Part shown: piece after piece, positions 52,575-61,690 of the stretch
Layout of the letters: every line of letters begins with the position of its first letter
Position numbering within the stretch: the first letter of the stretch is position 1
Origin: WFQV01 sp964611145
GTDB lineage: Bacteria; Bacteroidota; Ignavibacteria; Ignavibacteriales; Melioribacteraceae
Length of the DNA stretch: 64,000 nt
Assembly: GCA_964611145.1 (NCBI GenBank)
Contig: CAZSYM010000006.1
Coordinates: forward strand, 1 to 64,000
Direction: 5' to 3'
Made by a program: the position numbers and the translations under genes
The notes under the pieces: model-generated
Databases searched by the model: none
What the model saw: only the letters and a program-made list of their open reading frames with translations
What the model was told of the DNA's origin: nothing

Positions 52575-53150
52575 GTGGGGAAATATAGCGATATTAGCGA
52601 TAATGAGTTAATTAGAAAGGTAGCGAAGTATGATTCTCGCGCTCTTGAAGAGCTATATGATAGATATGCCCCTTTGCTTTATACCATAATAAAAAAAATT
52701 GTGCCTGACGAGACCACGGCGGAAAACATCTTGCTGGAAGTCTTTACCATAATTTGGAGGAAGATAGATAAGTACGATTTCAAAGCCGATTCTCCTTATA
52801 CATGGCTTGTTACTTTGGCGCGAAACAGGGCGGTTGATACACTCAGGCGGACGCGTAGTGCGGCGGAAACCACATATTATAACGATGAATATGAGGATTA
52901 TTTTATACTCCCGCTTCTTTCTCCCGAAATAGATTCTCTTGATTTGGAAACGGCACGAAAGATAATGCCTGCCATGGAAAAAGCCTTGGCGAGACTGACG
53001 GATACTCAAAAATATGTGATTCATCTTGCGTATTACGAGGGATACACGATTAAGGAAATCTCCAAGAAACTTAATATTCCTATCGAAACCGTAAGACAGA
53101 AAATAATGACAGCGGTAATAAATCTTAAAGATAATCTTCTCGCGTCTTAA
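52575..53150 (+). CDS. ECF-type RNA polymerase sigma factor
   Basis: A 191-residue sigma-70 family protein with region 2 (NELIRKVAKYDSRALEELYDRYAPLLYTII; -10 recognition around YTWLVTLARNRAVDTLRR) and region 4 (LTDTQKYVIHLAYYEGYTIKEISKKLNIPIETVRQKI), joined by a 30-residue acidic linker. It pairs with the membrane anti-sigma factor encoded 9 bases downstream. The start is GTG 52575, which lies within AAGGTGGGG; the same nine bases serve as the ribosome-binding site of the anti-sigma gene, so the true start may be a nearby non-ATG codon. The MGKYSDISDNELI N-terminus looks natural for the family. Its regulon is unknown. Confidence 0.9.
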   Translation: MGKYSDISDNELIRKVAKYDSRALEELYDRYAPLLYTIIKKIVPDETTAENILLEVFTIIWRKIDKYDFKADSPYTWLVTLARNRAVDTLRRTRSAAETTYYNDEYEDYFILPLLSPEIDSLDLETARKIMPAMEKALARLTDTQKYVIHLAYYEGYTIKEISKKLNIPIETVRQKIMTAVINLKDNLLAS

Positions 53151-53159
53151 GGTGGGGTG

Positions 53160-54230
53160 ATGGCAGAAAATCAAATAATGGAAATAATAAGTGCTTTCGC
53201 AGCCGGGTGCCTGGACAGAGAAAATTATATTCAATTCAAGGAATATTATGATGCGGGAGGTAAACTTCCTTTAAAGGAATTGGGTGAGTTGCAAAATACT
53301 ATCGCATTGGTTCCTATTATTCTCGAAATTGAAAAACCACGTCCCGAAATAAAAGCGGAAGTAGCCAAGAAATTAATTGCTCTTCAGGATGAGATAAAGG
53401 AGAAGATTAAGGAGCAGAAGAGGAAAGCTCTGGAAGCGCAGAAAATGGAGAGAACGGCGGTTCCGCCTTCTCCCGAAATTCCGGAAGCACATTTTGATCA
53501 ATTGACTCCCACTTTGGATACACGAGAAATTTTCGAAGCGCGTAAGACGGAAGAGAGGGAAAAAAGAAAACCCAAGACGAAAGATGCTCCTCCCAAAAAG
53601 AAAACGGAAACGAGACCGAAACCCGAGGCGGAGAAATCCGAGCCAGTATTTCATAAAAAGGAAGAAAGCGTTCCGAAACAGAGTTTTATGAAAAGAAATC
53701 TCGGTTGGATTTTCGCCGCTCTTTTCCTTATTGCGGCGGGATTGATTTACTTTTTGTTGAGCGGAAAGATTGAAAATCAAACCGAAGCTTTGCAACTGAA
53801 GGAGAAGCAAATCAAACAATTGCAAAAGGATTTGGCTCTTAATAAAAAAATGGTTACGGATTATAAAACCTTGCTGAAATTCCTCGGCGAAAGGGAAATT
53901 TCGGTTGTTGAGTTGCAAGGTGGAAAAGATTATCCGAAATCTTCGGGGCGATTGTATATCTCTTTTCGTTCGGGTGATGCGGTGTTGCTTTTAAATAATC
54001 CGCCCCAAATTAAGGAAGACGAAGCATATCAACTTTGGTTAATAACCGAGGGTAAATCTTTACCTGTGGAAATTTTACCGAAAGAGAACGACAAGGAATA
54101 TTATTATATAATGAACGTTCCCACGCTTCCCAGAAAGGATATTCAGCTCTTCAGAATTACGAACGAGCCGAAGGAAGGTTCGGTAATGCCTTTGGGAAAA
54201 ACACTTCTTTATGGAAGTTTTGTGGAGTAA
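53160..54230 (+). CDS. Membrane-anchored anti-sigma factor (RskA-like C-terminal domain)
   Basis: A 356-residue single-pass membrane protein. Residues 1-70 form a short helical domain with AAGCLDRENYIQFKEYYD, typical of anti-sigma zinc-finger-less N-termini. A very charged Lys/Glu/Pro-rich region (about 75-175) follows, then a transmembrane helix (about 183-203, WIFAALFLIAAGLIYFLL), a short coiled coil (KEKQIKQLQKDLALNKKM) and a periplasmic RskA-like domain with AYQLWLITEGKSLPVEILP. It should bind the upstream sigma factor and release it on an envelope signal. AAGGTGGGG lies directly upstream; GTG 53157 is an alternative start one codon earlier. Confidence 0.85.
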   Translation: MAENQIMEIISAFAAGCLDRENYIQFKEYYDAGGKLPLKELGELQNTIALVPIILEIEKPRPEIKAEVAKKLIALQDEIKEKIKEQKRKALEAQKMERTAVPPSPEIPEAHFDQLTPTLDTREIFEARKTEEREKRKPKTKDAPPKKKTETRPKPEAEKSEPVFHKKEESVPKQSFMKRNLGWIFAALFLIAAGLIYFLLSGKIENQTEALQLKEKQIKQLQKDLALNKKMVTDYKTLLKFLGEREISVVELQGGKDYPKSSGRLYISFRSGDAVLLLNNPPQIKEDEAYQLWLITEGKSLPVEILPKENDKEYYYIMNVPTLPRKDIQLFRITNEPKEGSVMPLGKTLLYGSFVE

Positions 54231-54272
54231 TTCTTTTCTGGAGTTGCGCTCGCTTTCCCGCAAAAAGTTATT

Positions 54273-54866
54273 CTATATTTCCGAATGCAGGGCAGTGTTT
54301 ATGACCCTTAATTCCGTAACTATTTTGTCAACTCTGATGTCGTTCGGGAAAGATTCGATTGCATCGAATAATTGGAGTTCGAGGGCGAGCACGATTTTGG
54401 GCGCAAAGAGATTCTTTAGCAATTTGTCGTAATATCCTCCTCCGTAGCCGATTCTATGACCGTGAATCGATACCGCCACGGCGGGAACGATTATCAAATC
54501 AATGTCGTCGAGATTGTCGTTGAAACCTATTTTGGGTTCCAAGTAGCCTTCTTCGTTTAGCATTAATTCGTCCCAACCGGTGAAACATCCACGCATGAAA
54601 GTTTTTGAGACGGGATTTAATTTGGGAACGACAATGGTTTTTCCCAAAGTTTGCATCAAATTTATAAGCATGCGGGTGTCGATTTCGCCTTCTCTGCTTG
54701 CAATGTAGCAGTGGACGGTTTTGGCGTGTATGAATTCGTCCACTTCCTGTAAACGTTGAATTATCTTTTGCGTTTTGCGACGTATCTCCGCTTCGGAAAT
54801 TTCTCTCCTTCTTTCAAGAACCAGTTTTCTTGCTAACGCTTTGGGAATTACGGTTTTTACTCTCAC
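54273..54866 (-). CDS. 5-formyltetrahydrofolate cyclo-ligase
   Basis: ATP-dependent conversion of 5-formyl-THF to 5,10-methenyl-THF, a folate repair step linked to the metF branch. Of 197 residues, the N-terminal basic helix AEIRRKTQKIIQRLQEVDEF is followed by the substrate strand YIASREGEIDTRML, the Mg/ATP region and the family hallmark GYGGGYYDKLLKNL near residue 140. The start is GTG 54866 without a clear ribosome-binding site. It converges on the anti-sigma gene with a 42-base gap. No 6S RNA, sometimes found beside this gene, was recognised in the flanking 150 bases. Confidence 0.93.
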   Translation of the reverse strand: MRVKTVIPKALARKLVLERRREISEAEIRRKTQKIIQRLQEVDEFIHAKTVHCYIASREGEIDTRMLINLMQTLGKTIVVPKLNPVSKTFMRGCFTGWDELMLNEEGYLEPKIGFNDNLDDIDLIIVPAVAVSIHGHRIGYGGGYYDKLLKNLFAPKIVLALELQLFDAIESFPNDIRVDKIVTELRVINTALHSEI

Positions 54867-54980
54867 GAAAGGCTTTCTAAATAATTAAACACTTATAAAC
54901 CAATATAAAAAGAACATTGATAATAAGAAAGTTCGTTGAAAATTTATTTAAAAATATTTCTCCTATTTTCGTAAATTGTG

Positions 54981-55003
54981 TTCGTTATTTGCTATTTAAC
55001 GAA
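54981..55003. promoter_or_regulatory. Inverted repeat in the leader of the purine permease gene
   Basis: TTCGTTA (54981-54987) and TAACGAA (54997-55003) are perfect inverted arms with a 9-base spacer, ending 5 bases before the strong GGGGAGG site. It may be an operator or a leader hairpin affecting translation. Seven AT-rich base pairs can occur by chance. Confidence 0.3.
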
Positions 55004-55019
55004 TAATCGGGGAGGAAAG

Positions 55020-56321
55020 ATGCTTGCTAAATTTTTTCAATTCGAGGAGTTGGGTACTAATCTTAAGCGGGAGATTATCGGCGGAATAACGACCTTTATT
55101 ACAATGGCGTACATTATCATTGTGAATCCGAAGATTTTGGAAGCGGCGGGCTTACCTTTCGGTGCTTCGATGGCGGCAACGATTTACACCGCATTTTTCG
55201 GAACTTTCTTGATGGGTGTTTATGCCAAGCGTCCCTTCGCGATTGCGCCTTATATGGGCGAGAATGCGTTTATTGCTTTTACGGTCGTTAAAGTTTTGGG
55301 CTACAGTTGGCAGACTGCCTTGGGCGCTATTTTTATCAGCGGTGTGCTTTTTACGATTATTACTTTGTTCAATATTCGCTCCTGGTTGGCTAATTCAATC
55401 CCTGAAAGTATGAAGATTGCTTTCGCAGTGGGAATCGGGTTTTTCCTTGCTTTTATCGGTTTAAATGAAACGGGCATTGTTACACTCGGAGCTCCGGGAG
55501 CACCGGTAAGAGCGGGAAATTTTCACGAGGCAACGATTCTGCTTGCTTTGTTCGGCTTTTTGTTTACCGGAATATTGATGATTAAAAAAGTAAACGGCTC
55601 CATTCTTATTGGCATTCTTGTTACCGCTGCGATTGGCTTCGCTTTCGGCGTTTCTCCCCTGCCGGAAAGTCTTATTAGCTCCCCGCCTTCTCTTGAACCG
55701 ATTTTTCTTAAACTCGATATAGCGGGAGCTTTCACGTGGGGATTTTTTGCGGTTATACTTACTGTGCTTGTTATGGACTTTGTGGATACAATGGGAACGT
55801 TGTTGGGCGTGGGATACAAAGCGAAACTTTTGGATGAGGAAGGAAATTTACCCGATGTCGGAAAACCTTTCCTATGCGACGCCCTTTCCACAGTGGTGGC
55901 TTCTTTGTTGGGCACAACAACTGCAGGTGTATTTATTGAATCCGCCGCGGGAATAGAAGCCGGAGGACGTTCGGGACTTACCGCAGTGATTACCGCTTTG
56001 CTTTTCTTGGTTGCCCTTTTCTTTTCTCCCTTGCTTACCGCTATTCCGAATTATGCTTACGGTTCGGCGTTAATTATTGTGGGACTTTTGATGATGTCCC
56101 CTATAAAGAATCTCGATTTTGAAAATTATGGCGAGCTAATTCCCGCCTTTGTGATTATCGCTTTTATGAGCTTTACTTATAATTTGGGAATTGGTATGAC
56201 AGCCGGTTTTGTGGTTTATCCCGTAACGAAATTCTTTGCGGGAGAAATTAAGGATGTTAAACCGGGAATGTGGATACTCTCAATATTTTCGCTTCTGTTT
56301 TTCATTTTTTATCCCTATTGA
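55020..56321 (+). CDS. NCS2-family adenine/guanine/hypoxanthine permease (AzgA type)
   Basis: A 433-residue inner-membrane purine transporter with about 12-14 helices. Characteristic pieces: N-terminal REIIGGITTFITMAYIIIVNPKILEAAGLP, which is typical of the AzgA subgroup, KRPFAIAPYMGENAFIAF, FIGLNETGIV, VMDFVDTMGTLLGVGYKAKLLDEEGNLP (substrate-binding helix 8 region) and ESAAGIEAGGRSGLTAVITALLFL. ATG 55020 has GGGGAGGAAAG directly upstream, the best ribosome-binding site in this part of the window. It is monocistronic and is followed by a GC-rich hairpin. No purine riboswitch was seen in the leader. Confidence 0.95.
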   Translation: MLAKFFQFEELGTNLKREIIGGITTFITMAYIIIVNPKILEAAGLPFGASMAATIYTAFFGTFLMGVYAKRPFAIAPYMGENAFIAFTVVKVLGYSWQTALGAIFISGVLFTIITLFNIRSWLANSIPESMKIAFAVGIGFFLAFIGLNETGIVTLGAPGAPVRAGNFHEATILLALFGFLFTGILMIKKVNGSILIGILVTAAIGFAFGVSPLPESLISSPPSLEPIFLKLDIAGAFTWGFFAVILTVLVMDFVDTMGTLLGVGYKAKLLDEEGNLPDVGKPFLCDALSTVVASLLGTTTAGVFIESAAGIEAGGRSGLTAVITALLFLVALFFSPLLTAIPNYAYGSALIIVGLLMMSPIKNLDFENYGELIPAFVIIAFMSFTYNLGIGMTAGFVVYPVTKFFAGEIKDVKPGMWILSIFSLLFFIFYPY

Positions 56322-56331
56322 TATTCTCACA

Positions 56332-56353
56332 AGCCGGGGCTTTGTCCCCGGTT
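56332..56353 (+). terminator. GC-rich hairpin after the purine permease gene
   Basis: AGCCGGGG (56332-56339) pairs with CCCCGGTT (56346-56353) around a 6-base loop: seven Watson-Crick pairs and one G-U, 11 bases after the stop codon. No T-run follows, so it may end transcription inefficiently or protect the 3' end. Confidence 0.6.
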
Positions 56354-56470
56354 CCCCCTCCCGTTTTAATACTCGCCATTTTTTCTTAATTTTGCACTTT
56401 CTTTTTCAGTGAGAATTTATTCTTACCCTCGCAAATGGTAGAAAATTGTTAAATAAAAAAAGGAGTTAAG

Positions 56471-56917
56471 ATGACATTAGTTAAAGGTTATATTCGTCAG
56501 GTTCGCGGGCTTTCTATGGCAGGTAAAACCGATTCGAATCATTGGGTAATGATTGATGGTCCCGAGGAATTTCACGGAAGTAACGCCGCCATTCGTCCTA
56601 AGGAATTGTTGTTGCTAAGTCTTGCCGGTTGCACGGGAAGCGATGTGGTGGCAATTCTTCAAAGGAAAAGGGCGAATGTGGAAGCTTTCGAAATGAATAT
56701 AGAAGCGGAACAAACGGACGAACATCCTAAGGTGTACACTAAAATAGATTTGGAATTTGTGGTTTACGGAAAAGGCATAAAGGAAAAGGACGTTGCGAGA
56801 GCGATAGAACTTTCGGAAACAAAATATTGCGGTGTTACAGCAATGTTAAGAAATTCCGTTGAAATCACAAGCCATTATCGTATAGTGGATACTTCCGAAT
56901 CGGAGAATGAACAGTAG
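56471..56917 (+). CDS. OsmC-family peroxiredoxin-like protein
   Basis: A cytoplasmic 148-residue protein of the OsmC/Ohr superfamily, which reduces organic hydroperoxides. It has the two conserved redox cysteines, in LLLSLAGCTGSDVVAILQRKR and ETKYCGVTAML, with the fold's central helix between, and the usual AIRPKELLL preceding the first. It is closer to the general OsmC/YhfA-like branch than to Ohr. GGAG precedes ATG 56471. Its 3' end overlaps the dehydrogenase gene by 11 bases, so the two are translated from one message. Confidence 0.93.
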   Translation: MTLVKGYIRQVRGLSMAGKTDSNHWVMIDGPEEFHGSNAAIRPKELLLLSLAGCTGSDVVAILQRKRANVEAFEMNIEAEQTDEHPKVYTKIDLEFVVYGKGIKEKDVARAIELSETKYCGVTAMLRNSVEITSHYRIVDTSESENEQ

Positions 56918-58070
56918 ATATAATTATATTGTTCTGGGAGCGGGGCGGCAAGGAGCCGCTGCCGCTTATGATTTGTCTCTCCGTGGGGATGCAAGCTCCG
57001 TGATAATTGCCGATGTGGATTTTCAGAGGGCAAAAAATACCGTTGATTTTGTAAATTCCTTGTCGCATGACGAAAAGTGTATTCCCGAACAAGCCGATGT
57101 GCGGGATAAAGAGCGGATAAAAGATTTGTTTTCTCGTGCGGATTCCGTTATTAGTGCCGTTCCATATTATTTCAATTTATCCCTTACCGAGCTTGCAATT
57201 GAGAAAGGAGTGCATTTTTGTGATATGGGCGGGAATACGGCTGTAGTGCGGGAACAGTTGAAACTCGACGTACAAGCGAAAGGCAATGGTGTGGCGGTTG
57301 TGCCTGATACGGGAATGGGTCCGGGATTGAATATTACTATGATTCGCTATGTTTACGATAAGTTTGACAAGGCGGAGGAAATTATCGCTTATGTAGGCGG
57401 ACTTCCTAAAAATCCGAAGCCACCGTGGAATTATGAATTGCTTTTTAATATTAATGGGCTAACTAACGAATATCATGGTAATGCCTTTGCTCTGCTCGAT
57501 GGAGAGCTGAAAGAAGTACCTTGCTTCGATGGATTGGAGGTGATTAATTTGCCAGGTGTGGGGGAATTGGAAGCGGCGGTAACTTCCGGCGGGCTTTCTA
57601 CCGCTCCGTGGACTTTTCGCGGAAAACTTAAGAGCCTCCAATATAAAACTTTACGCTATCCCGGACATTGGGAAATCTTTCGAGCTTATTCGTTGTTGGG
57701 ACTCTTTTCCGAAGAACCGGTGGATGTAAAAGGGCAAAAAATAATTCCTCGCGATTTTTATCATGCGTTGCTGGAACCCAAATTGCGAACGGAAAATCCT
57801 CGGGATATTGGCGTTTTGAGAATTGTGGGCAAAGGGAAAATTCAAGGCGAGTTCAAGACGTTTGTAATGGAGCTTGTTGAAGAATATGATGAAAAACTGC
57901 ATTTTACGGCGATGCAAAAGTTAACGGGCTGGCATAGTTCGATTGTGGCGATTCTTAGTGCAAAAGGCAAAATTGATGCGGGGGTTCACTCTGTGGAAAA
58001 TCTTGAGCCTTCCACTATTGTTTCCGAGGCACGTAAAAGAGGTTTTGATTTTAAGGAGTATTTTGAATAA
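56907..58070 (+). CDS. Saccharopine dehydrogenase-family protein, lysine 6-dehydrogenase-like
   Basis: A 387-residue NAD(P)-dependent enzyme. It has an N-terminal Rossmann motif VLGAGRQGAAAAYDLSLRG, central KGVHFCDMGGNT and VVPDTGMGPGLN, then YVGGLPKNPKPPWNYELLFNINGLTNEY, a set that resembles L-lysine 6-dehydrogenase more than saccharopine reductase. It would oxidise lysine at the epsilon-amino group, giving allysine, which cyclises to piperideine-6-carboxylate. A spermidine- or carboxynorspermidine-dehydrogenase role is possible. Its start lies inside the OsmC gene, 11 bases before that stop. Downstream it faces the ArsC/Spx-like gene with a 19-base gap. Confidence 0.85.
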   Translation: MNSRYNYIVLGAGRQGAAAAYDLSLRGDASSVIIADVDFQRAKNTVDFVNSLSHDEKCIPEQADVRDKERIKDLFSRADSVISAVPYYFNLSLTELAIEKGVHFCDMGGNTAVVREQLKLDVQAKGNGVAVVPDTGMGPGLNITMIRYVYDKFDKAEEIIAYVGGLPKNPKPPWNYELLFNINGLTNEYHGNAFALLDGELKEVPCFDGLEVINLPGVGELEAAVTSGGLSTAPWTFRGKLKSLQYKTLRYPGHWEIFRAYSLLGLFSEEPVDVKGQKIIPRDFYHALLEPKLRTENPRDIGVLRIVGKGKIQGEFKTFVMELVEEYDEKLHFTAMQKLTGWHSSIVAILSAKGKIDAGVHSVENLEPSTIVSEARKRGFDFKEYFE

Positions 58071-58089
58071 TCTGAGGATGCGGGGCTTT

Positions 58090-58431
58090 CTAATCTTGCT
58101 TTATCCATTCTTTCCAAATTTCCGGTTGATAACCCACGGTGGCTTTGTTTCCGTTGCGAACAATCGGGGTTTTCAGAAGCAAAGGATCGTTTAACAATTC
58201 CTCTTTTAAGTCGTAAACCATGTATTGAAGATTCCTCTTTTTGTATTGCTTGCCTTCGGTATCCAATAACCCTTCCAATGGAACGGAACGCAAAATATTT
58301 TCCAGCTCGCCTTTGCTTAAACCCTTGATTGTTAAATCCTTAAAGTGGAATGGGATTCTTCGTTCTTTGAAAAAACGCTCTGCTTTCCGTGTGTCTTTGC
58401 ATTTCTTAGTGCCTATTATCTGAATGTTCAC
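58090..58431 (-). CDS. ArsC/Spx-family thioredoxin-fold protein
   Basis: A 113-residue protein with the ArsC/Spx fold: IQIIGTKKCKDTRKAERFFKERRIPF places a single redox Cys11 after the first strand, followed by KDLTIKGLSKGELENIL, and the C-terminal LLNDPLLLKTPIVRNGNKATVGY, where 'L..P.L.K.P' is typical of the family. It could be an arsenate reductase-like, YffB-like or Spx-like protein; no second motif Cys is visible at the CxxC position (Cys-Lys-Asp-Thr). GTG 58431 is preferred over ATG 58470 because the homologous N-terminus begins there and GAGG lies 12 bases upstream. It overlaps the end of the kinase gene by 26 bases. Confidence 0.8.
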   Translation of the reverse strand: MNIQIIGTKKCKDTRKAERFFKERRIPFHFKDLTIKGLSKGELENILRSVPLEGLLDTEGKQYKKRNLQYMVYDLKEELLNDPLLLKTPIVRNGNKATVGYQPEIWKEWIKQD

Positions 58432-59587
58432 TTTCTGATTTTTCCTCGGAAAGATTTTTGAATTTTGCAAAAAACGTAGTCCCTTTTTCTTTATCTGTGA
58501 TAAATGATACTCTACCTTGTAGGTATTTTTCTGTCAGGAGTTTCATGCTGTAAGTACCTAATCCCCTGTTTTTCCCTTTTGTAGAAAAAGACCGGTTGAA
58601 AATTTGGAGCTGTATTCTCGGGGGAATATAATCGGGATTATGAACAAAAAATTCAATTCCGTTTTCTACTTCCTTGCAGCCGAGTGTAACTCTTTCCCCT
58701 TTTTTGCTTGCTTCCAAGGCGTTTTTGACCATGTTTGAAATAACTCGGCGCACCAAAACCTCGTCGCTATAAAAAGTTATTTCCTTTGAATTGGGATCTA
58801 TTATAATTTCTTTGTCCTCAGCAAGTATAGAGTCTTTATAGAAAATTTTTAATGTTTTTAAAAGTTCCAAAGAATTTATTTTACTTATTTCAATTTCGAG
58901 ATCATCGTTTTCCGCTGCTAATAAATCTTTTTGAGATTTTATTTCTTCGATTATTTTATCGGTAATCTGTCGGATATATTCTGAAAGTTCTTTTATTTCT
59001 TCCGGGTCATCGCTTTCTAAAATCAAGGAGGAAAAGCTTCTAAGTGCTCCTGCGGTGTTGAGAACATCGTGAAAGAAAATACGCTCAAGAGCTCTCCGTC
59101 TATTTAGATGTTGAATATCCCTCATTGTAAAGACTGTAAACTGTTCCCCGTCAATTTCGATGGGATTTGCCCAAACAAGTAAATCTAAGACATTATGGTT
59201 TTCTTGAGTGATTAGACACTCCTTTTCATTGGGAATTCCCCTTTGGGCATCGAGTATTGCATTTACGGCTCCACAATAGCGGCAGAATTCGGTTGTGCCG
59301 CATCCTCCTTCGTCTTCATAAGCATGTATGCAATGTACGGCTTCGCCGGGGCGCAGACCGAGTACGTCTTCTTCCTTTTCGACCCCCAGAAATTTTAGGA
59401 ATGCTTCATTTGCATAAACTATTTGGCGATATTTGTTTAGTATAGTGATGAAAACGGGTATGTGTTCAATTATAAAAGTAGCAACGTGCTTGCGGCGGAA
59501 AAGTTCGATTTGCTTTTTCAACTCCTCTGCGCTTGCTCTTTCCGCAGGAGCATATTTTGTGGGGAGTTTTGTCTGATTGTCTCGCAT
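58406..59587 (-). CDS. Soluble histidine kinase with cysteine-rich PAS domain
   Basis: A 393-residue cytoplasmic sensor kinase: no transmembrane helix, a PAS domain (about 35-160), a dimerisation helix with His173 (IFFHDVLNTAGALRSFSSLI) and a HATPase_c domain (about 270-380; SNMVKNALEASKKGE, GKNRGLGTYSMKLL). The PAS domain carries Cys86, Cys96, Cys102 and Cys105 in HCIHAYEDEGGCGTTEFCRYCGA. This pattern recurs in kinases from anaerobes and could hold a metal, an Fe-S cluster or a redox switch; the ligand is not known to me. Start ATG 59587; the ribosome-binding site is weak. It is transcribed with the ArsC/Spx-like gene; no response regulator is nearby. Confidence 0.87.
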   Translation of the reverse strand: MRDNQTKLPTKYAPAERASAEELKKQIELFRRKHVATFIIEHIPVFITILNKYRQIVYANEAFLKFLGVEKEEDVLGLRPGEAVHCIHAYEDEGGCGTTEFCRYCGAVNAILDAQRGIPNEKECLITQENHNVLDLLVWANPIEIDGEQFTVFTMRDIQHLNRRRALERIFFHDVLNTAGALRSFSSLILESDDPEEIKELSEYIRQITDKIIEEIKSQKDLLAAENDDLEIEISKINSLELLKTLKIFYKDSILAEDKEIIIDPNSKEITFYSDEVLVRRVISNMVKNALEASKKGERVTLGCKEVENGIEFFVHNPDYIPPRIQLQIFNRSFSTKGKNRGLGTYSMKLLTEKYLQGRVSFITDKEKGTTFFAKFKNLSEEKSESEHSDNRH

Positions 59588-59704
59588 TTTACTTGTGTTA
59601 ATTTAAAAAGTTATTTTCTTAAATTTAAGTATTTTTTGATTATTTTCTTAATTGCTCTGAAAAAATACTTTACTTTTAAAAATAAAAATAAAGAAGTCTT
59701 TACG

Positions 59705-61690
59705 ATGGATGAAAAAGCGATAAGGTTCTCAACGCCTTCCTTTGAGGAGTGGAAAAAAGCGACGGAGAAAGAGTTAAAGGGAAAGCCTTTCGATTCTCTG
59801 TTTACAAGTCTTTCCGAAGGTATAACTTTGCAACCTCTTTATTTACGAGGTGAAAACTATTGGAACGAGAATCGTTTCCCGGGTTTCTATGACTATCGCC
59901 GTGGGAGCAAAGCGGGACGCAGAAAAAATGAGTTTCTGATTGTAAGAAAAATTACCGCTCGAAGCTCGGAGCGGTTCAATGAACGGCTATCCGAATTTCT
60001 CGATTATGGGGTTAATGTAATTGCATTTGATATTGAAAAATTGCCTTTTGAATATTTGAGCGAGTTCGAGGAGGCTTTTAAAAATATTCGTGTCGATAAG
60101 CATCCGTGGTTTGTAAGAACAGGCGATAATATCCTTTCGTTTTATGGATTATTGTTTGCGTTTTTGAGAAAGAAAGGAATAAAAATAGAAGGTTCCGTTA
60201 TAAACTCTCCTTTGGCGGATTGGGCAAGGGACGGTATTATACCTCGGAATGTTGAAGAGGCGCTGGCGAATCTTTCCGTCGTGATGCGGGAAGTCCGTAA
60301 GAGAAACCTTAATCTTCGTTCCGTTGAAATTTCCACTCTTCCTTTTTCGAATGCGGGTTGCAACATGGTTCAGGAAATTGGAATTGCATTGGCTCAGGGT
60401 GTCTGTTATGCAAATACTTTTCTGGATTTGGGTGTTTCTCCTGAAGTATTCTTCCCTTCTTTTCAGTTTACTTTCGGAGTGGGACCCTTCTTTTTTGGTG
60501 AGATTGCCAAATTCCGGGCGGCGCGAATCTTGTGGAATTTAATTCAAAAGGAATATGGTGCATCCGAAGAAATGTTTATTCATGCACAGTCAACTCATTT
60601 CAATAAAACTTTCTATGACCCGTATGTTAATGTTTTAAGAACGACGGCGGAAAGCTTTTCTGCCGTTGTCGGGGAGGTGAATTCCATAGAGCTTTCCTCC
60701 TTCGATTTCCTTTCGGGATTTGCGGAAGGGCTGGGAGAAAAACTTGCCCGTAACGCCACGATTATTTTGACGAAGGAAGCGCATATCGGAAATGTGCTCG
60801 ACCCCGCGGGCGGTTCCTTTTTCGTGGAGAAATTAACCGACGAAATAGCCGAGAAATCTTTGGAGTTCTTTAAAGCGATTCAGAGAAAAGGTGGCTATGC
60901 GGAAGCGCTTAGAAAGGGTTTTATCCAGGATGAGATAAGAAAAGAAAGAGATAAAAAGGAAAGGGATTTTCTTGCGGGCAAACGTGTTCTTATCGGAATT
61001 AACAAATATGCTAATCCGAACGAAAGCTTTCTGGATTACGCGGCGGATCGCGATAAAAAGAAAGAATGGAAAGACGGCAAGAGAAAGCCTTTTGTGGAGT
61101 TAAAAGAAAAATTTAATGGAAATAGAGAAACGTTTTGGCAAGAGATGGAAAAACTTTTGCTTAAGGGGGCTTCCTATCGTAGTATTGAAGAAGTTCTTGA
61201 AACCAAAGGAGAAAACCTGCCCGTGAAACCTTTGCCCCAGGAACGGTTGTCGGCAAGGCTGGAAAGTTTGCGAAAGGAAATAGAAGAATTTTTTAATGGG
61301 AAACCGTGTGCATTCCTTTTTGAATTTGGGAGCTTTTCCGATTTTAAATTTCAAGCCGACTTTGCCCGCAGAGTTTTGGAATCTGGCGGTTTTTGTGTCC
61401 GTGAACTTCGCGTTGCGGATACCCTTGCAGAGGCTTTGAAAGGCGAGAAGACAAGCGAGGCTGCTGCCGTTGTCTTTGCGGGATTCCAAAACATGGAGAG
61501 GAAAGAGAAATTTATAAAAGAAGCAAGGAGTCTTGACGTCCCGTTAATTCTTTCTTCCGCCACGATTGGAGACGACCCCGAATTTACACGGGATTTTGAT
61601 TTCGTGATTTGGGAAGGCATTGATTTTATTGATTTTCTTTCCTCCTTGTTTGCAATAATAAAGAACAATGAGATTGGAGAAGCGGAATGA
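59705..61690 (+). CDS. mutA: Methylmalonyl-CoA mutase small subunit
   Basis: Non-catalytic partner of MutB in the heterodimeric mutase. The 661-residue protein has the family N-terminus [20 protein letters not shown], a substrate-barrel domain resembling MutB ([41 protein letters not shown]) and a C-terminal B12-fold domain (about 535-655) lacking the DxHxxG cobalamin motif, as expected for MutA. ATG 59705 fits the family start; the upstream frame from 59462 is unlikely. The ribosome-binding site is weak. It overlaps mutB by 4 bases (ATGA). The epimerase for this pathway lies 20 kb upstream at 39863. Confidence 0.95.
   Translation: MDEKAIRFSTPSFEEWKKATEKELKGKPFDSLFTSLSEGITLQPLYLRGENYWNENRFPGFYDYRRGSKAGRRKNEFLIVRKITARSSERFNERLSEFLDYGVNVIAFDIEKLPFEYLSEFEEAFKNIRVDKHPWFVRTGDNILSFYGLLFAFLRKKGIKIEGSVINSPLADWARDGIIPRNVEEALANLSVVMREVRKRNLNLRSVEISTLPFSNAGCNMVQEIGIALAQGVCYANTFLDLGVSPEVFFPSFQFTFGVGPFFFGEIAKFRAARILWNLIQKEYGASEEMFIHAQSTHFNKTFYDPYVNVLRTTAESFSAVVGEVNSIELSSFDFLSGFAEGLGEKLARNATIILTKEAHIGNVLDPAGGSFFVEKLTDEIAEKSLEFFKAIQRKGGYAEALRKGFIQDEIRKERDKKERDFLAGKRVLIGINKYANPNESFLDYAADRDKKKEWKDGKRKPFVELKEKFNGNRETFWQEMEKLLLKGASYRSIEEVLETKGENLPVKPLPQERLSARLESLRKEIEEFFNGKPCAFLFEFGSFSDFKFQADFARRVLESGGFCVRELRVADTLAEALKGEKTSEAAAVVFAGFQNMERKEKFIKEARSLDVPLILSSATIGDDPEFTRDFDFVIWEGIDFIDFLSSLFAIIKNNEIGEAE

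Noticed and set aside
54867..55019. Possible purine riboswitch or 6S RNA between the cyclo-ligase and the purine permease
   Set aside because: None of the conserved purine-riboswitch core or 6S central bubble could be recognised in this AT-rich stretch.
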